A DNA stretch of 64,000 nucleotides from Gemmataceae bacterium (GTDB taxonomy: Bacteria; Planctomycetota; Planctomycetia; Gemmatales; Gemmataceae). Positions 53,644 through 62,282 of the stretch are shown in pieces (positions within the stretch are counted from its first letter, which is position 1; the number at the start of each line of letters is the position of its first letter). The notes below the pieces were generated by a model. That model worked only from the letters and a program-made list of their open reading frames with translations. It made no database searches and was not told the origin of the DNA. Where the stretch lies: contig LR594584.1 of assembly GCA_901538445.1 (NCBI GenBank), positions 1,272,655 through 1,336,654 of the forward strand, written 5' to 3'. A program made the translations under genes and the position numbers.

Positions 53644-54737
53644 TTACCACGCTCGACCGCATGGTGCTGGTCTCCTACGTCCGGTCGTACGCGATCGTGT
53701 GGACGAGCCTGATCGGCCTGTTCGTGGTCATCGACCTGTTCACGCACCTCGACGCGTTCATGAGCCGCCCGGGGTCGTTCCCGGCGATCGCCGCGTACAT
53801 CGTGCGGTACTACCTGTTCCACGTCCCGCAGGTGTTCGACCTGATGGCCGAGCCGATCGCGCTCCTGGCCGCGACGTTCACCGTGTCGTGGATGCAGCGG
53901 AACAACGAGTTCCTGCCGCAACTGTCGGCCGGCATCCCAACGCGGCGGGTCGTGCGGCCGGTGCTGTTCGCCGGGGCGGTCGCGGTCGCGCTCGCGCCGC
54001 TGAACACCGAGCTGGTGATCCCCGAGATCGCCGACGAGTTGATGGCGTCCCGCGACGACCCCGAGGGGGCGAAGGCGCAGCTCCTCATGGGCGCGTACGA
54101 CACCAGCGGGGTCCACATCGAGGGGCTCGCGGGGTACCGCAAGGACCGCCGGGTGGACCGGTTCTGCGCGACGTTCCCCGAGTCGTCGCCGAGCGGGATG
54201 GTTCACGTCACGGCCGAGGAAGCGGTGTACATCCCGCCGGGCGACGACCCGCTGACCGGCGGGTGGATGCTCACCGGGGTCGGGGAGCCGGTGCCGAGCC
54301 CGCTGCCGACGAACTTCACGCTGCTCGGCACCGGCCGCGCGTTCCTGAAGACCGACACGGCCGATTACGACACCGTGCGCCGCGGCGGCACGTGGTACAT
54401 CTACGCCTCGACGGTCCGGCTCCGGGAGCTGCTCGGGGCCGACGACACCCGCCGCCAGACCAAGATGGCGGTGCTGTTCCACACCCGCATCACCCGGCCC
54501 GTGATCGGCATGCTCCTGGTGCTGCTGGGCGTGTCGGTGATCCTGTGGAACCCGAACCGGCACATCGCGCTGAGCGCGGGCCTGTGCATGGGGCTGGGCA
54601 CCGGGTACTACGCGTGCGTCATCGGCTGCACGGCGATCGGGAACTCGGCGCTGGTGTCGCCGGCGCTGGCGGCCTGGATCCCGGTCATGATCTACGGCCC
54701 GCTCGCGTTCGTCGCGTTCGACATGGTCCACACCTGA
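53640..54737 (+). CDS. LptF/LptG-family permease
   Basis: A 365-residue membrane protein. Three helices at the start (YAIVWTSLIGLFVVIDLFTH, FDLMAEPIALLAATFTVSWM and RPVLFAGAVAVALAPL) and three at the end (GMLLVLLGVSVILW, GLCMGLGTGYYACVIG and WIPVMIYGPLAFVAF) flank a periplasmic domain, the YjgP/YjgQ layout. LptF/G export lipopolysaccharide with LptB and LptC. Here only one permease is seen. It starts with GTG in the stop of the phosphatase gene. Substrate in planctomycetes is not certain, though they make LPS-like outer membranes. Confidence 0.85.
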   Translation: MITTLDRMVLVSYVRSYAIVWTSLIGLFVVIDLFTHLDAFMSRPGSFPAIAAYIVRYYLFHVPQVFDLMAEPIALLAATFTVSWMQRNNEFLPQLSAGIPTRRVVRPVLFAGAVAVALAPLNTELVIPEIADELMASRDDPEGAKAQLLMGAYDTSGVHIEGLAGYRKDRRVDRFCATFPESSPSGMVHVTAEEAVYIPPGDDPLTGGWMLTGVGEPVPSPLPTNFTLLGTGRAFLKTDTADYDTVRRGGTWYIYASTVRLRELLGADDTRRQTKMAVLFHTRITRPVIGMLLVLLGVSVILWNPNRHIALSAGLCMGLGTGYYACVIGCTAIGNSALVSPALAAWIPVMIYGPLAFVAFDMVHT

Positions 54738-54798
54738 TCCCTTGGAATGGTTGTTGGGCCGAGCCCGCGGCAGGTGCGCCTCGTGTTCTGGCCTTCTT

Positions 54799-54871
54799 GG
54801 CGAGCGGGGGACGTGAGTCCCCCGGTAGTCCCGCAATTCATTCACCGGGGGACTCACGTCCCCCGCTCGCC
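54799..54871. repeat. Perfect 28-bp palindrome GGCGAGCGGGGGACGTGAGT
   Basis: Arms 54799-54826 and 54844-54871 are exactly complementary around a 17-nt loop. It stands in the 271-bp gap after the permease and can terminate its transcript. The gap shows no other feature. Confidence 0.92.
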
Positions 54872-55008
54872 CAAATCCACACTCAGCCCCCGCGGCAGTT
54901 CCGGTTGACAGGGCGGGCCGCGAGGGTATGACCGTCGCTTTCAGAGCCGGGGACCGCACCCGCTGAGGGGAACGGCGGGTCAGCCCGACCGCTCGTAAGG
55001 AGTACGCG

Positions 55009-56115
55009 ATGCGCAAGATCAGCCGCGCGGCGGCAGCCCTCGTTCTCGGTAGCTCGCTCGCCGCCACGGCCGCCGCCCAGGCCCCCGCGGCCCCGGCCGC
55101 ACCGCAGGCCCAGCCGCAGCCGCCGGCCCCGGTCGTGCCGGCCGTCACCCCGGCCCCGGCCAAGCCCGAGGTCCGCCCCACGGGCACCGCCGCGACCGTC
55201 AACGGGCAGGCCATCCCCGAGGTGGCCGTGTACCGCGCCCTGCGGAGCTTCCCCGAGGCGCACCGGGAGATGGCCCGCAAGGAGATCATGTCCCACCTGA
55301 TCGAGAACGTGCTGATCGACCAGTACCTCAACGCGATCAAGGTGACGCTCGAGGACAAGGAGATCGAGGCGCTCATCAACGAGCTGAAGGCCGAGCTGGC
55401 CGCCGCCAAGCCGCCCAAGGACTACGCCAAGGAGCTCGAGGCGATGATGCTGACCGAGGCGGAGTTCCGCACCGAGGTCACGGCCCAGCTCAAGTGGGAA
55501 AAGTTCATCAAGACCCAGGGCACCGACGCGGCCCTGAAGCAGTTGTTCGAGAGCAGCCCGGACGTGTTCGACGGCACCATGGTCCGCGCCCGGCACATCC
55601 TCATGACCCCGGGCACCGACGAGGCCAAGCAGAAGGACGCGGCCCAGAAGCTCCGCGGGATCAAGCAGGTCGTCGAGCAGGAGGCGGCCAAGGCCGTCGC
55701 GGCGCTGCCGGCCACGGCCGACGCGCTGGCCAAGGAGCAGACCCGCGTGGGCAAGGTCGAGGAGCTGTTCTCGGCCTACGCCAAGGAGTACTCGGCGTGC
55801 CCGTCGAAGAAGGACGGCGGCGACCTGAACTTCTTCCCGCGGTCCGGCGCGATGGTCGAGCCGTTCGCCAAGGCCGCGTTCGCCCTCAAGCCGTTCGAGA
55901 TGACCGACGTGGTCTCGACCGAGTTCGGGTACCACCTGATCCTCGTGACGGCCCGCAAGCAGGGCACCGCGAAGAAGTTCGACGACGTGAAGGAGGACGT
56001 GCGGATGCTGTACGCGATGCGGCTCCGCGAGGCGGTCATCGACCAGATGAAGCCGAAGGCGCAGATCACCATGAACGCGCCCCCGGCCGCCGCCCCGCCC
56101 GCTCCGAAGCAGTGA
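55009..56115 (+). CDS. Exported peptidylprolyl isomerase (SurA/PrsA-like parvulin)
   Basis: A 368-residue protein with signal peptide MRKISRAAAALVLGSSLAAT and a Pro/Ala-rich linker. A SurA-type N-terminal helical domain (ATVNGQAIPEVAVYRALRSF, MSHLIENVLIDQYLNAIKVT) is followed by a parvulin domain (VRARHILMTPGTDEAKQKDA, GGDLNFFPRSGAMVEPFAKA, FGYHLILVTARK). It would help outer-membrane proteins fold. GTAAGGAG lies just before ATG 55009. The stop codon TGA is the first unit of an (AGTG)n microsatellite. Confidence 0.9.
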   Translation: MRKISRAAAALVLGSSLAATAAAQAPAAPAAPQAQPQPPAPVVPAVTPAPAKPEVRPTGTAATVNGQAIPEVAVYRALRSFPEAHREMARKEIMSHLIENVLIDQYLNAIKVTLEDKEIEALINELKAELAAAKPPKDYAKELEAMMLTEAEFRTEVTAQLKWEKFIKTQGTDAALKQLFESSPDVFDGTMVRARHILMTPGTDEAKQKDAAQKLRGIKQVVEQEAAKAVAALPATADALAKEQTRVGKVEELFSAYAKEYSACPSKKDGGDLNFFPRSGAMVEPFAKAAFALKPFEMTDVVSTEFGYHLILVTARKQGTAKKFDDVKEDVRMLYAMRLREAVIDQMKPKAQITMNAPPAAAPPAPKQ

Positions 56116-56155
56116 GTGAGTGAGTGAGTGAGTGAGTGAGTGAGTGAGTGAGTGA
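56111..56155. repeat. (AGTG)11 tetranucleotide microsatellite
   Basis: Eleven exact tandem AGTG units begin in the last sense codons of the isomerase gene and include its TGA stop. Changes in copy number would not alter the protein, since the stop is in the first units. It is the only long perfect microsatellite in the window. Confidence 0.95.
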
Positions 56156-56655
56156 TACGCATCCCAGGAATGAACTGCCCGGCGAGCCGCAAGCGCTCGT
56201 GGGGGTGTTTCCCGGGATGCGTATCATTCGTGTGCGTGTAATTGCTTCTGGCCGAAACGGGGGGACCCCTCTCCAGAACCATTTCACTTGTCTGGAAGAA
56301 TGACCGTGAGACAAATTCCAAGATGTTGTCTTGGTGTTGGTTACGGCCAGTTCAGGCGTGACAAGAGCTCAAGAAAGATCAGAGAAATACTGTATAGCAC
56401 GAATTCCAAGTCAGTTTCCTGCCGGTGCTGAGCAAAATTATACTCTGGGCGGATGGTTCTGGTGATTCTGGGTATTGTCGGACTCTCTTTTGCGGAAGAG
56501 GGTGGCTGCGCTTCGCGCCCGGCTGATCCACATCCCAGGGAATCGCTGCCGTCTGGCGATTGTGGGGGGCACCGCCCCCGGACCTGTGGAGGCGATCACG
56601 GGTCCGAGGCCGGTGACACCACACCCGGCACGTAATTCCTGGGACGCGTATAAGT
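56152..56655. mobile_element. Degenerate element with terminal inverted repeats, non-coding, AT-richer
   Basis: ATACGCATCCCAGGAAT (56155-56171) recurs inverted at 56635-56651 with one mismatch, and a further inverted partial copy lies at 56211-56227. Both flanks carry AGTGAG. The interior (56270-56460) is visibly AT-richer than the rest of the window and has no protein-like open frame. This looks like a MITE or a remnant of an insertion sequence of about 500 bp. It fills most of the 597-bp gap between the isomerase and rluD. Confidence 0.55.
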
Positions 56656-56668
56656 GAGCGAGCGAGTC

Positions 56669-56713
56669 AAAGCAGCACGCCCACCCGGTATCAACGGGTG
56701 GGCGTGCTGCTTT
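56669..56713 (-). terminator. Perfect 18-bp hairpin after rluD
   Basis: AAAGCAGCACGCCCACCC (56669-56686) pairs with GGGTGGGCGTGCTGCTTT (56696-56713), loop of 9 nt. It begins at the rluD stop codon. On the minus strand it ends in TTTGACT, giving a short T tract. Confidence 0.85.
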
Positions 56714-57774
56714 CACCGGTACGGGCGGTGGGCGCGGAGCGCGTCGAGGGTGCGCCGCATGTCGGGCGGGAGCGGTGCCTCGGCCTCGATCCACTGCTCG
56801 GTCCGCGGGTGCCGGAACCGGAGCCGGAAGGCGTGCAGCGCCTGGCGGCCGATCAGCACCTCGTTCTGCGGCTCGGGCAGGCCCGGCACCAGGTCCGAGA
56901 GGCGGAACTGGTCGCGGCCGCCGTACAGCTTGTCGGCCAGCACCGGGCACCCGACGTGCTGCAGGTGGACGCGGATCTGGTGCGTCCGCCCGGTCCGCGG
57001 CTGCACCTTCACCAGCGTGAACCCGCGGAACCGCTCGAGCACCTCGTAGTACGTCAGCGCGTGCTTCGCGTCCGGGTCGGTGGAGACGATCATTCGGAGC
57101 CGGTCGTGCGGGTGCATCTTCAGCGCGCCCTCGACGTAGTCCGAGTCGCGCTCCAGCTCCCCGGCCGCGATCGTCACGTACTCCTTGAACACCTTCCGCG
57201 ACTCGAACTGCATGCTCAGGTCGCGGTGCGTCACGTCGTCCTTGGCGATGAGGATGACGCCGCTGGTGTCCTTGTCGAGCCGGTGGACGATGCCGGCCCG
57301 CAGGTGCCCGTTGCCGGTGCTCAGGTGCTCGCGGAAGTGCCACTGGAGCGCGTTCACCAGGGTGCCCGACCAGTTCCCCTTCGCGGGGTGGACCACCATG
57401 TCGTGCGGCTTGTTGACGACCGCGAGCCAGTCGTCCTCGTAGATGATGTGGAGCGGGATGTCTTCGGGGACCGGGATCTCGTGGACCGGGGCCGGCATCT
57501 CGACGAACAGGCGGTCGTTCTTGCGGACCTTGTACGCGGGCTTCAGCACGGGCCGACCGTTCGCCTTCACCGTGCCGGCCTCGATCGCCCGCTGGACCTC
57601 GGACCGGCTGAAGTCGGCGCCGAGGTGCAGGAGGACGTACTGGTCGAGCCGCATCCCCTCGGACTTGACCATGACGACGAGTTCGAGCGGCTCGCGGAGC
57701 CGCACGCTGGACACGACCGGGACCGGTTCGATCTCGTCGTCGGGGAGGTCAACGGGGGTGTCGTCGGCGGACAT
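56713..57774 (-). CDS. 23S rRNA pseudouridine synthase, RluD family
   Basis: A 353-residue enzyme. An S4 RNA-binding domain (MRLDQYVLLHLGADFSRSEV) comes first, then the catalytic domain with IVHRLDKDTSGVILIAK, in which Asp167 is the catalytic Asp, and the RluA-family block GRTHQIRVHLQHVGCPVLAD. It isomerises uridines in 23S rRNA helix 69 if it is truly RluD; other RluA-type enzymes look alike. The ATG at 57774 was chosen over an upstream frame of 30 codons without conservation. Gene symbol is left empty because the target is not proven. Confidence 0.9.
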   Translation of the reverse strand: MSADDTPVDLPDDEIEPVPVVSSVRLREPLELVVMVKSEGMRLDQYVLLHLGADFSRSEVQRAIEAGTVKANGRPVLKPAYKVRKNDRLFVEMPAPVHEIPVPEDIPLHIIYEDDWLAVVNKPHDMVVHPAKGNWSGTLVNALQWHFREHLSTGNGHLRAGIVHRLDKDTSGVILIAKDDVTHRDLSMQFESRKVFKEYVTIAAGELERDSDYVEGALKMHPHDRLRMIVSTDPDAKHALTYYEVLERFRGFTLVKVQPRTGRTHQIRVHLQHVGCPVLADKLYGGRDQFRLSDLVPGLPEPQNEVLIGRQALHAFRLRFRHPRTEQWIEAEAPLPPDMRRTLDALRAHRPYR

Positions 57775-57876
57775 GGTGCGGCGTTCTGAAGTGGGTGCGC
57801 GGCCCGGTCGGGTCAATGAAGCGGCGGCACGGGGTGCGCCCGTGCCGCCGGCGTCCGCGGGCACCCGCGGCCCGAG

Positions 57877-58644
57877 TTACTTCGGCGCGCCGGGCGGCCG
57901 CGGCATCCCCGGGGGGCCGCCGGGGGCGAGCCCGTGCGGGTCGGCCTCGGGGAGCAGCGGGGCCTGGATCGTCAGCGCCCGCTGGACCCGGACGAAGTCG
58001 GCCGACGTCTGGGCCTGCTCGTTCCGCAGCGCGTCGGCGAGCTTCTTCGAGTCGGTGGCCCACGGGGTGTCCGGGGCGGCGGCCGCGGCGAGCTGGTCGA
58101 GGTACTCGACGACCTTCGACACCTTCCCGCGGAACTCGGTGAGCTCGTTCGGCTTCACCGGCACGCCGACGAGCGCGGCCTCGGCCTTGGCCAGCCCGAG
58201 CAGGCACTCGGCCTTGAACACCGGGTCCTTCTCGAACTTCGGGAGCAGCTTGGCGAACTCCTCGCGGGCCTTCTCGACGCTCTCGACGGCCTTCTGCCGC
58301 CGCTCGGCGTTCGGCGAGCCGAGCTGGTCGATCCCCTCGGGGCCGAGCAGGCTCCGGGCCACGCTGATCTCGGCGACGCGGGCGACCGTGCTCTTCGCGT
58401 AGGTCTTCTCGAGTTCTTCGAGGCTGGCGACGCTCCGGGCCTCGTCGAACTTGAGCCACTCCTGTGACCGGGCCTTGCGGCCCTCGGCGGCGATGTACCA
58501 CCACACGCCGGCACCGACCACGACGATCAGGACCACGGCCATGAGCTTGTAGCTGATGAGCTTGCCCTGCTTGAAGCTGGTCCACCCGTCGGTCAGCGTG
58601 GTGGCGAGGGCGTTCTGCTCGGTTTCCTTCTGTTCCGCGCTCAT
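57877..58644 (-). CDS. Membrane-anchored helical (TPR-like) protein
   Basis: A 255-residue protein with one membrane helix (LMAVVLIVVVGAGVWWYIAA, residues 34-53) after a polar N-terminus, and a long helical periplasmic part (RSVASLEELEKTYAKSTVAR, VEKAREEFAKLLPKFEKDPV) that resembles the YfgM/TPR_21 type of anchor protein. It ends with a Pro/Gly-rich tail. YfgM-like proteins assist envelope protein folding near SecYEG; whether this one does is unknown. It lies 102 bp upstream of rluD, same strand. Confidence 0.68.
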   Translation of the reverse strand: MSAEQKETEQNALATTLTDGWTSFKQGKLISYKLMAVVLIVVVGAGVWWYIAAEGRKARSQEWLKFDEARSVASLEELEKTYAKSTVARVAEISVARSLLGPEGIDQLGSPNAERRQKAVESVEKAREEFAKLLPKFEKDPVFKAECLLGLAKAEAALVGVPVKPNELTEFRGKVSKVVEYLDQLAAAAAPDTPWATDSKKLADALRNEQAQTSADFVRVQRALTIQAPLLPEADPHGLAPGGPPGMPRPPGAPK

Positions 58645-58761
58645 CGGAGACTCCCGGGCCGGCGTCCGTCGGCAAATCCGTTACGACCGGTCGATTAGGA
58701 GGATGATAGAGGGCCGCCCCGGAACGGTCAACGCCGGCGGGACCGCCCCCGCCGCGGCGCG

Positions 58762-59799
58762 TCACTCGACCTTTTTGAACGTGGCGGCGGGCGAGACGAA
58801 CCCCGCGGACACGTCCGGGGTGCCCTTCCCGTCCGCAACCCGGTACTCCACTGTCGCCGTGCCGCGGACCGCGACCGCCTTCAGCGTTCCGTTCCGCGGG
58901 AGGCTCACCGAGACCCGCGTGGCGCTGCCGTTCACGTCGCCGCGGAGGTCGGTAGTGCGGGCCGCGATGGTGACGGTCGAGCCGCCGTCGATGGCCGAGC
59001 CGGGCCGGGCCGGGGTCGTCGGGGCCGAGAACGTCACGTCGCCGCCCGGGGCCGCGATCTCGACCTTCGACTTGCCGCCGACCGCGGCCGCGAACGTGAC
59101 CGTCCCGTTCGGCGCGTTCACCTTCAGGGTGGACCCGTTGTCGATCTTCCCGCCGATGTAGACCTGCGCCGCCTCCAGCCCCGAGGCGTCGAGCACCGCC
59201 CCGCCGTCGAGGCCCCGCGCCCGGAACGAGTTCACCTTCCCCTTGAGGACGACCCGCTCGCCCTTCTTCATGGCGAACGGCAGGTGGTACGTCCCGTTCG
59301 GTAGGTTCAGTTCGATGACAATGGTCTTGTCGGGAGCGGCGACGGGCGGCCGCGGCTCGGGCGGCGGGGGTTCCGGCTCGGGTTCGGGGGCCGCGGTCGG
59401 CTCGTGCGGCACCGGGGCGACCTCGACGCGGCGACCGGAAACGGACGGGAGCGGCGGCAGCGGCCGCGACTCGTTCGGCGTCACCTGTGCGAGTTCGGTG
59501 GGGGCGTGCGCTCTGTTCGCTTGCCACGCGAACACGCCGGCCGCGCCGGTTCCGACGCCGACCGCGAACACCACAGCCCAGCGGAACCACGCAGGGAACC
59601 CCTCGGCGCTGGCCGCGGCGCGGTTCATGGCGCTGACGTCGGCCGGCAGGTTCTTGGTCGGGTCCGGGGCGCTCGGCGGCCTGGCGACCGGCGGGGCCAC
59701 GGCGACCGCGCCCGGCCCGGCGTCGCACACCGGGCACGGCCGGGCGAGTTGGTCCTCGGCCCGCGGCAGCCCGCACCCCGGACAGGCGGTCATCGACAT
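58762..59799 (-). CDS. Zinc-ribbon membrane protein with beta-helical C-terminus
   Basis: A 345-residue protein. It opens with a zinc ribbon CPGCGLPRAEDQLARPCPVC (two Cys pairs, residues 6-25), a membrane helix (AWFRWAVVFAVGVGTGAAGV), a Pro/Glu-rich linker, and a repetitive beta region (VYIGGKIDNGSTLKVNAPNG, VEIAAPGGDVTFSAP), like bacterial adhesin or DUF-type beta-helices. The start ATG 59799 is preceded by GAGG 10 nt upstream; ATG 59793 is a weaker choice. Function is unknown. It follows the HEPN-like gene by 19 bp. Confidence 0.68.
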   Translation of the reverse strand: MSMTACPGCGLPRAEDQLARPCPVCDAGPGAVAVAPPVARPPSAPDPTKNLPADVSAMNRAAASAEGFPAWFRWAVVFAVGVGTGAAGVFAWQANRAHAPTELAQVTPNESRPLPPLPSVSGRRVEVAPVPHEPTAAPEPEPEPPPPEPRPPVAAPDKTIVIELNLPNGTYHLPFAMKKGERVVLKGKVNSFRARGLDGGAVLDASGLEAAQVYIGGKIDNGSTLKVNAPNGTVTFAAAVGGKSKVEIAAPGGDVTFSAPTTPARPGSAIDGGSTVTIAARTTDLRGDVNGSATRVSVSLPRNGTLKAVAVRGTATVEYRVADGKGTPDVSAGFVSPAATFKKVE

Positions 59800-59818
59800 C
59801 GGCGGCCCTCGGCGGGAG

Positions 59819-60511
59819 TCAGGCTTTGGAGGCGACGGTCGCGGCCACGTCGCCCACAACGGTCTCGACGAGGCCGAACGTCGTGCGGACGTACGGGTCG
59901 GGCAATTCGAGGACGTCGCCGACGGCGTACCGGGCCTTCGCCCCCGCCTTCGCGACGTACACCGGGTTCACGAGCCCCTTGCCGTGAACGAGGATGTCGC
60001 GGGACGCCTTGGCCTCGGCCAGCGCCGCGACCTGATCGGCCGACGGCCCCGGCACGCTGACGAGCTTGCGGAGGTACTCGAACCACTCCGCGACCTTGCG
60101 GTACTTGACCTCGTTCAGTTCGCGGTCGATTACGCCCTGGAGCACGGCGGTGGTATCGGCCGCGGCGAGGACCGTTTCCAACTCGACCTGCTTGCGGAGC
60201 AGGATGCCGGGGTGGTCGCGGAGCCACAGGGCGAGCAGGTCGAAGAAGAACGCCTCGAACGTCGTAATGAGTTGCTGGAACGTCGCCGGGGTGAGGTACT
60301 TGTCGATGTACGCGAGGGCGTTCCTTGCGACCTCAGCTTGATCGGCGACCCGGCCAGTTGCCTTGTTTTGGACACCGAACGTGACACCTTGGGACACGTC
60401 CGCGACCATTCGCTCCCAGATCGCAATGGTCTGGTAGTGGTAGTCGAGGGCGGCCGTCAAAGCCGCCCGCGTGTCCGCACCCAACTTTCGAATGTCGTCC
60501 GCCAGTGCCAC
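59819..60511 (-). CDS. HEPN-like protein, candidate ribonuclease
   Basis: A 230-residue helical protein. The HEPN pattern is a helix TFEAFFFDLLALWLRDHPGI and, later, AKASRDILVHGKGLVNPVYV, with Arg171 and His176 giving R-x4-H. This closely resembles HEPN proteins of the RiboL-PSP/MAE_28990 groups, which act as RNases in toxin-antitoxin and antiphage systems. It lies 14 bp after a small 80-residue gene, same strand, which may encode its antidote. Base composition is like the genome, so transfer is old or absent. Activity is inferred. Confidence 0.65.
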   Translation of the reverse strand: MALADDIRKLGADTRAALTAALDYHYQTIAIWERMVADVSQGVTFGVQNKATGRVADQAEVARNALAYIDKYLTPATFQQLITTFEAFFFDLLALWLRDHPGILLRKQVELETVLAAADTTAVLQGVIDRELNEVKYRKVAEWFEYLRKLVSVPGPSADQVAALAEAKASRDILVHGKGLVNPVYVAKAGAKARYAVGDVLELPDPYVRTTFGLVETVVGDVAATVASKA

Positions 60512-60525
60512 GGGACGCTCCGTTG

Positions 60526-60768
60526 TCAGGCCAGGCTGTCGAGTAGTGTGCGGACGAGCTTCAGGTCTGCCTTCACGCTCAGGTGAATGGTGCGGATCGG
60601 CGGCCGGCCATCCAGAGTCAACTCGATCGGGCTGTCCCAGTAGGGAACGCCGTGGTGGTCGAGCACCGAGTGAACCTCCTCCAGCCGCGAGGAAGGGATT
60701 TGGAACATCCCCCCGCCGCGGTCGCTCGTGTACAGGGGAATGGGCGGTTGTGGTATCGGTCCCGTCAT
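60526..60768 (-). CDS. Small protein preceding the HEPN-like gene
   Basis: An 80-residue protein starting MTGPIPQPPIPLYTSDRGGG. The rest (FQIPSSRLEEVHSVLDHHGV, then a strand PIELTLDGRPPIRTIHLSV and a final helix KADLKLVRTLLDSLA) looks like a compact alpha/beta domain. I do not recognise it. Its position 14 bp ahead of the HEPN-like gene fits an antitoxin or partner protein. The frame is open far upstream, so the start is uncertain, but ATG 60768 is where protein-like sequence begins. Confidence 0.6.
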   Translation of the reverse strand: MTGPIPQPPIPLYTSDRGGGMFQIPSSRLEEVHSVLDHHGVPYWDSPIELTLDGRPPIRTIHLSVKADLKLVRTLLDSLA

Positions 60769-60800
60769 GCGATGCCCCCTGATCGGTCCTCGTCCCCGGT

Positions 60801-62132
60801 TCACGCCCCGACCACGTACGGCAGCACGTACGGTCCCTTTGGGATCACGGCGACGCGGGCCGCCGGGCCGTACTCGGTCAGCGCGTCGGCGACCGCGGCC
60901 TCGACGCTCGCGGCCGGCTCGACGTTGCACAGCCGCAGCGCGTCGGCGCTGAGCCCCTGCGAGAACACCTTCACCCGGCAGTGCCCCAGGATCTTCTGGA
61001 ACATCACCAACTGCCACTCGTCCATCTCGCACACGTCGCGGTGGAGCGACCGGGAGCCGCGGTTCGACGGCGGCGCGCCCGCGGGCTTACCGGCGACCGT
61101 CAGCGTCGCGTACCGGTCGTTGCGGCGGTAGTCGTCGAGCAACTCGCGGAACTCGGGGCTGCCGAGCCCCTCGGTGAGGCTCGCGGCCATGACGATGGTG
61201 CCGCCCGGCTTCACGATCGGCAGCGCCCCGGTGAGCCCCTTCACCGCCTGGTACCACGTCGTGTCGAGCGGGTAGCCGGCGCAGCTCGTGACGACCACGT
61301 CGCACTGGTGCGGGACACCGGCCTTCACCACCTCGCGGCAGAACCGCACGCCCTCTTCCCAGGCCTTGATCATGTCGCCGGCCCACACGCCGGTCACCTG
61401 CCGCTTGCCGTCGATGCACACGTTCACGATGAAGTCGCACCCGGCCATCAGCGCGATCCGGGTGTTCTCCTCGTGGACCGGGTTCCCCTCGACGCTCCCG
61501 CAGTCGGCCTTCGGGTGCTCGAGGAACCGCGGGCCGTGCCACACCTTCACCGTCTCGATGCTGGCGATGCCGGGGCAGATGAGCTTGCGGCCGCCGGAGT
61601 ACCCGGCCATCAGGTGCGGCTCGATCAGGCCGGTGGTGATCTTGAGTTCGGCCCGGGTGTACCGGTGGTCGATCCACGCCGGCACGCCGTTGGGCGTGGT
61701 GCCGAGGTACTCGTGCTCGTCCTGTTCCTTGCCGTGGTGGTTGACGCACCGGTAGGTGGTCGCGATGTACTCGCCGACCAGTTCGACCAGTTCCTCGCCT
61801 TCGTTCGGGCGGTGCAGGCCGGTGGCGATCAGGATCGTGATGCCGGCCCGCGGCACGCCCGCGTCTTCGAGCGTCTTCGTGAGGGCCGGGAGGATGAGCT
61901 TGTTCGGCACGGGCCGGGTGATGTCGCAGATGACGATGCACGCCGTCTGCTTCCCGCGGGCCAGTTCCGCGAGCGGCTTCGTGCCGATCGGGTTGGCGAT
62001 GGCGGCCCCGATGGCGGCGGCCGGGTCGGGCAGCGGCGGGGCCGGTTGGATGGTCAGCGGCGGGCCGACGAGCCGGTCGTCCGGGAGGGTGACGTCGAGG
62101 CCGGTCTTGCCGTAGTCGAGAGTGACTTTCAT
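60801..62132 (-). CDS. Nickel-dependent lactate racemase family protein
   Basis: A 443-residue LarA-type protein. Active-site residues match LarA of Lactobacillus plantarum in order and spacing: Arg73 ([10 protein letters not shown]), His107 ([12 protein letters not shown]), His173 and Lys183 ([20 protein letters not shown]) and His199 (VWHGPRF). The Lys anchors the nickel-pincer cofactor and the last His binds nickel. It would racemise a 2-hydroxyacid; other LarA homologues use other substrates, so lactate is not proven. LarB, LarC and LarE, which make the cofactor, are not in the window. A CbiM-type Ni/Co importer is 13 kb away. Confidence 0.87.
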   Translation of the reverse strand: MKVTLDYGKTGLDVTLPDDRLVGPPLTIQPAPPLPDPAAAIGAAIANPIGTKPLAELARGKQTACIVICDITRPVPNKLILPALTKTLEDAGVPRAGITILIATGLHRPNEGEELVELVGEYIATTYRCVNHHGKEQDEHEYLGTTPNGVPAWIDHRYTRAELKITTGLIEPHLMAGYSGGRKLICPGIASIETVKVWHGPRFLEHPKADCGSVEGNPVHEENTRIALMAGCDFIVNVCIDGKRQVTGVWAGDMIKAWEEGVRFCREVVKAGVPHQCDVVVTSCAGYPLDTTWYQAVKGLTGALPIVKPGGTIVMAASLTEGLGSPEFRELLDDYRRNDRYATLTVAGKPAGAPPSNRGSRSLHRDVCEMDEWQLVMFQKILGHCRVKVFSQGLSADALRLCNVEPAASVEAAVADALTEYGPAARVAVIPKGPYVLPYVVGA

Positions 62133-62136
62133 TCCG

Positions 62137-62277
62137 GTGCGAGTGGCTAGTGGGAGTGTGGGGGAAGCGGCCGGGGCGGGTCGCCTTGCCGGTCGGCCGC
62201 GACGCTTATAGTATCACATCTTGCCGCTTCCGGCGGTCCGGTTGTCGGGCACCCACACTAGCCACTCACACTCGCAC
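62137..62277. repeat. Heptamer-like palindrome in a divergent promoter region
   Basis: GTGCGAGTGGCTAGTGGGAG (left, 62137) faces CCCACACTAGCCACTCACAC (right, ending at 62277). The units are permuted rather than strictly mirrored, as expected of shuffled heptamers. The left arm ends 4 bp from the larA-type ATG and the right 5 bp from the ATG of the small basic protein. Neither gene has a Shine-Dalgarno sequence; the repeat takes that place. Confidence 0.8.
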
Positions 62278-62282
62278 TCAAC

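Noticed and set aside
56111-56155. (AGTG)n as a phase-variation switch for the isomerase
   Set aside because: The stop codon lies in the first units, so loss or gain of units downstream does not change the reading frame.
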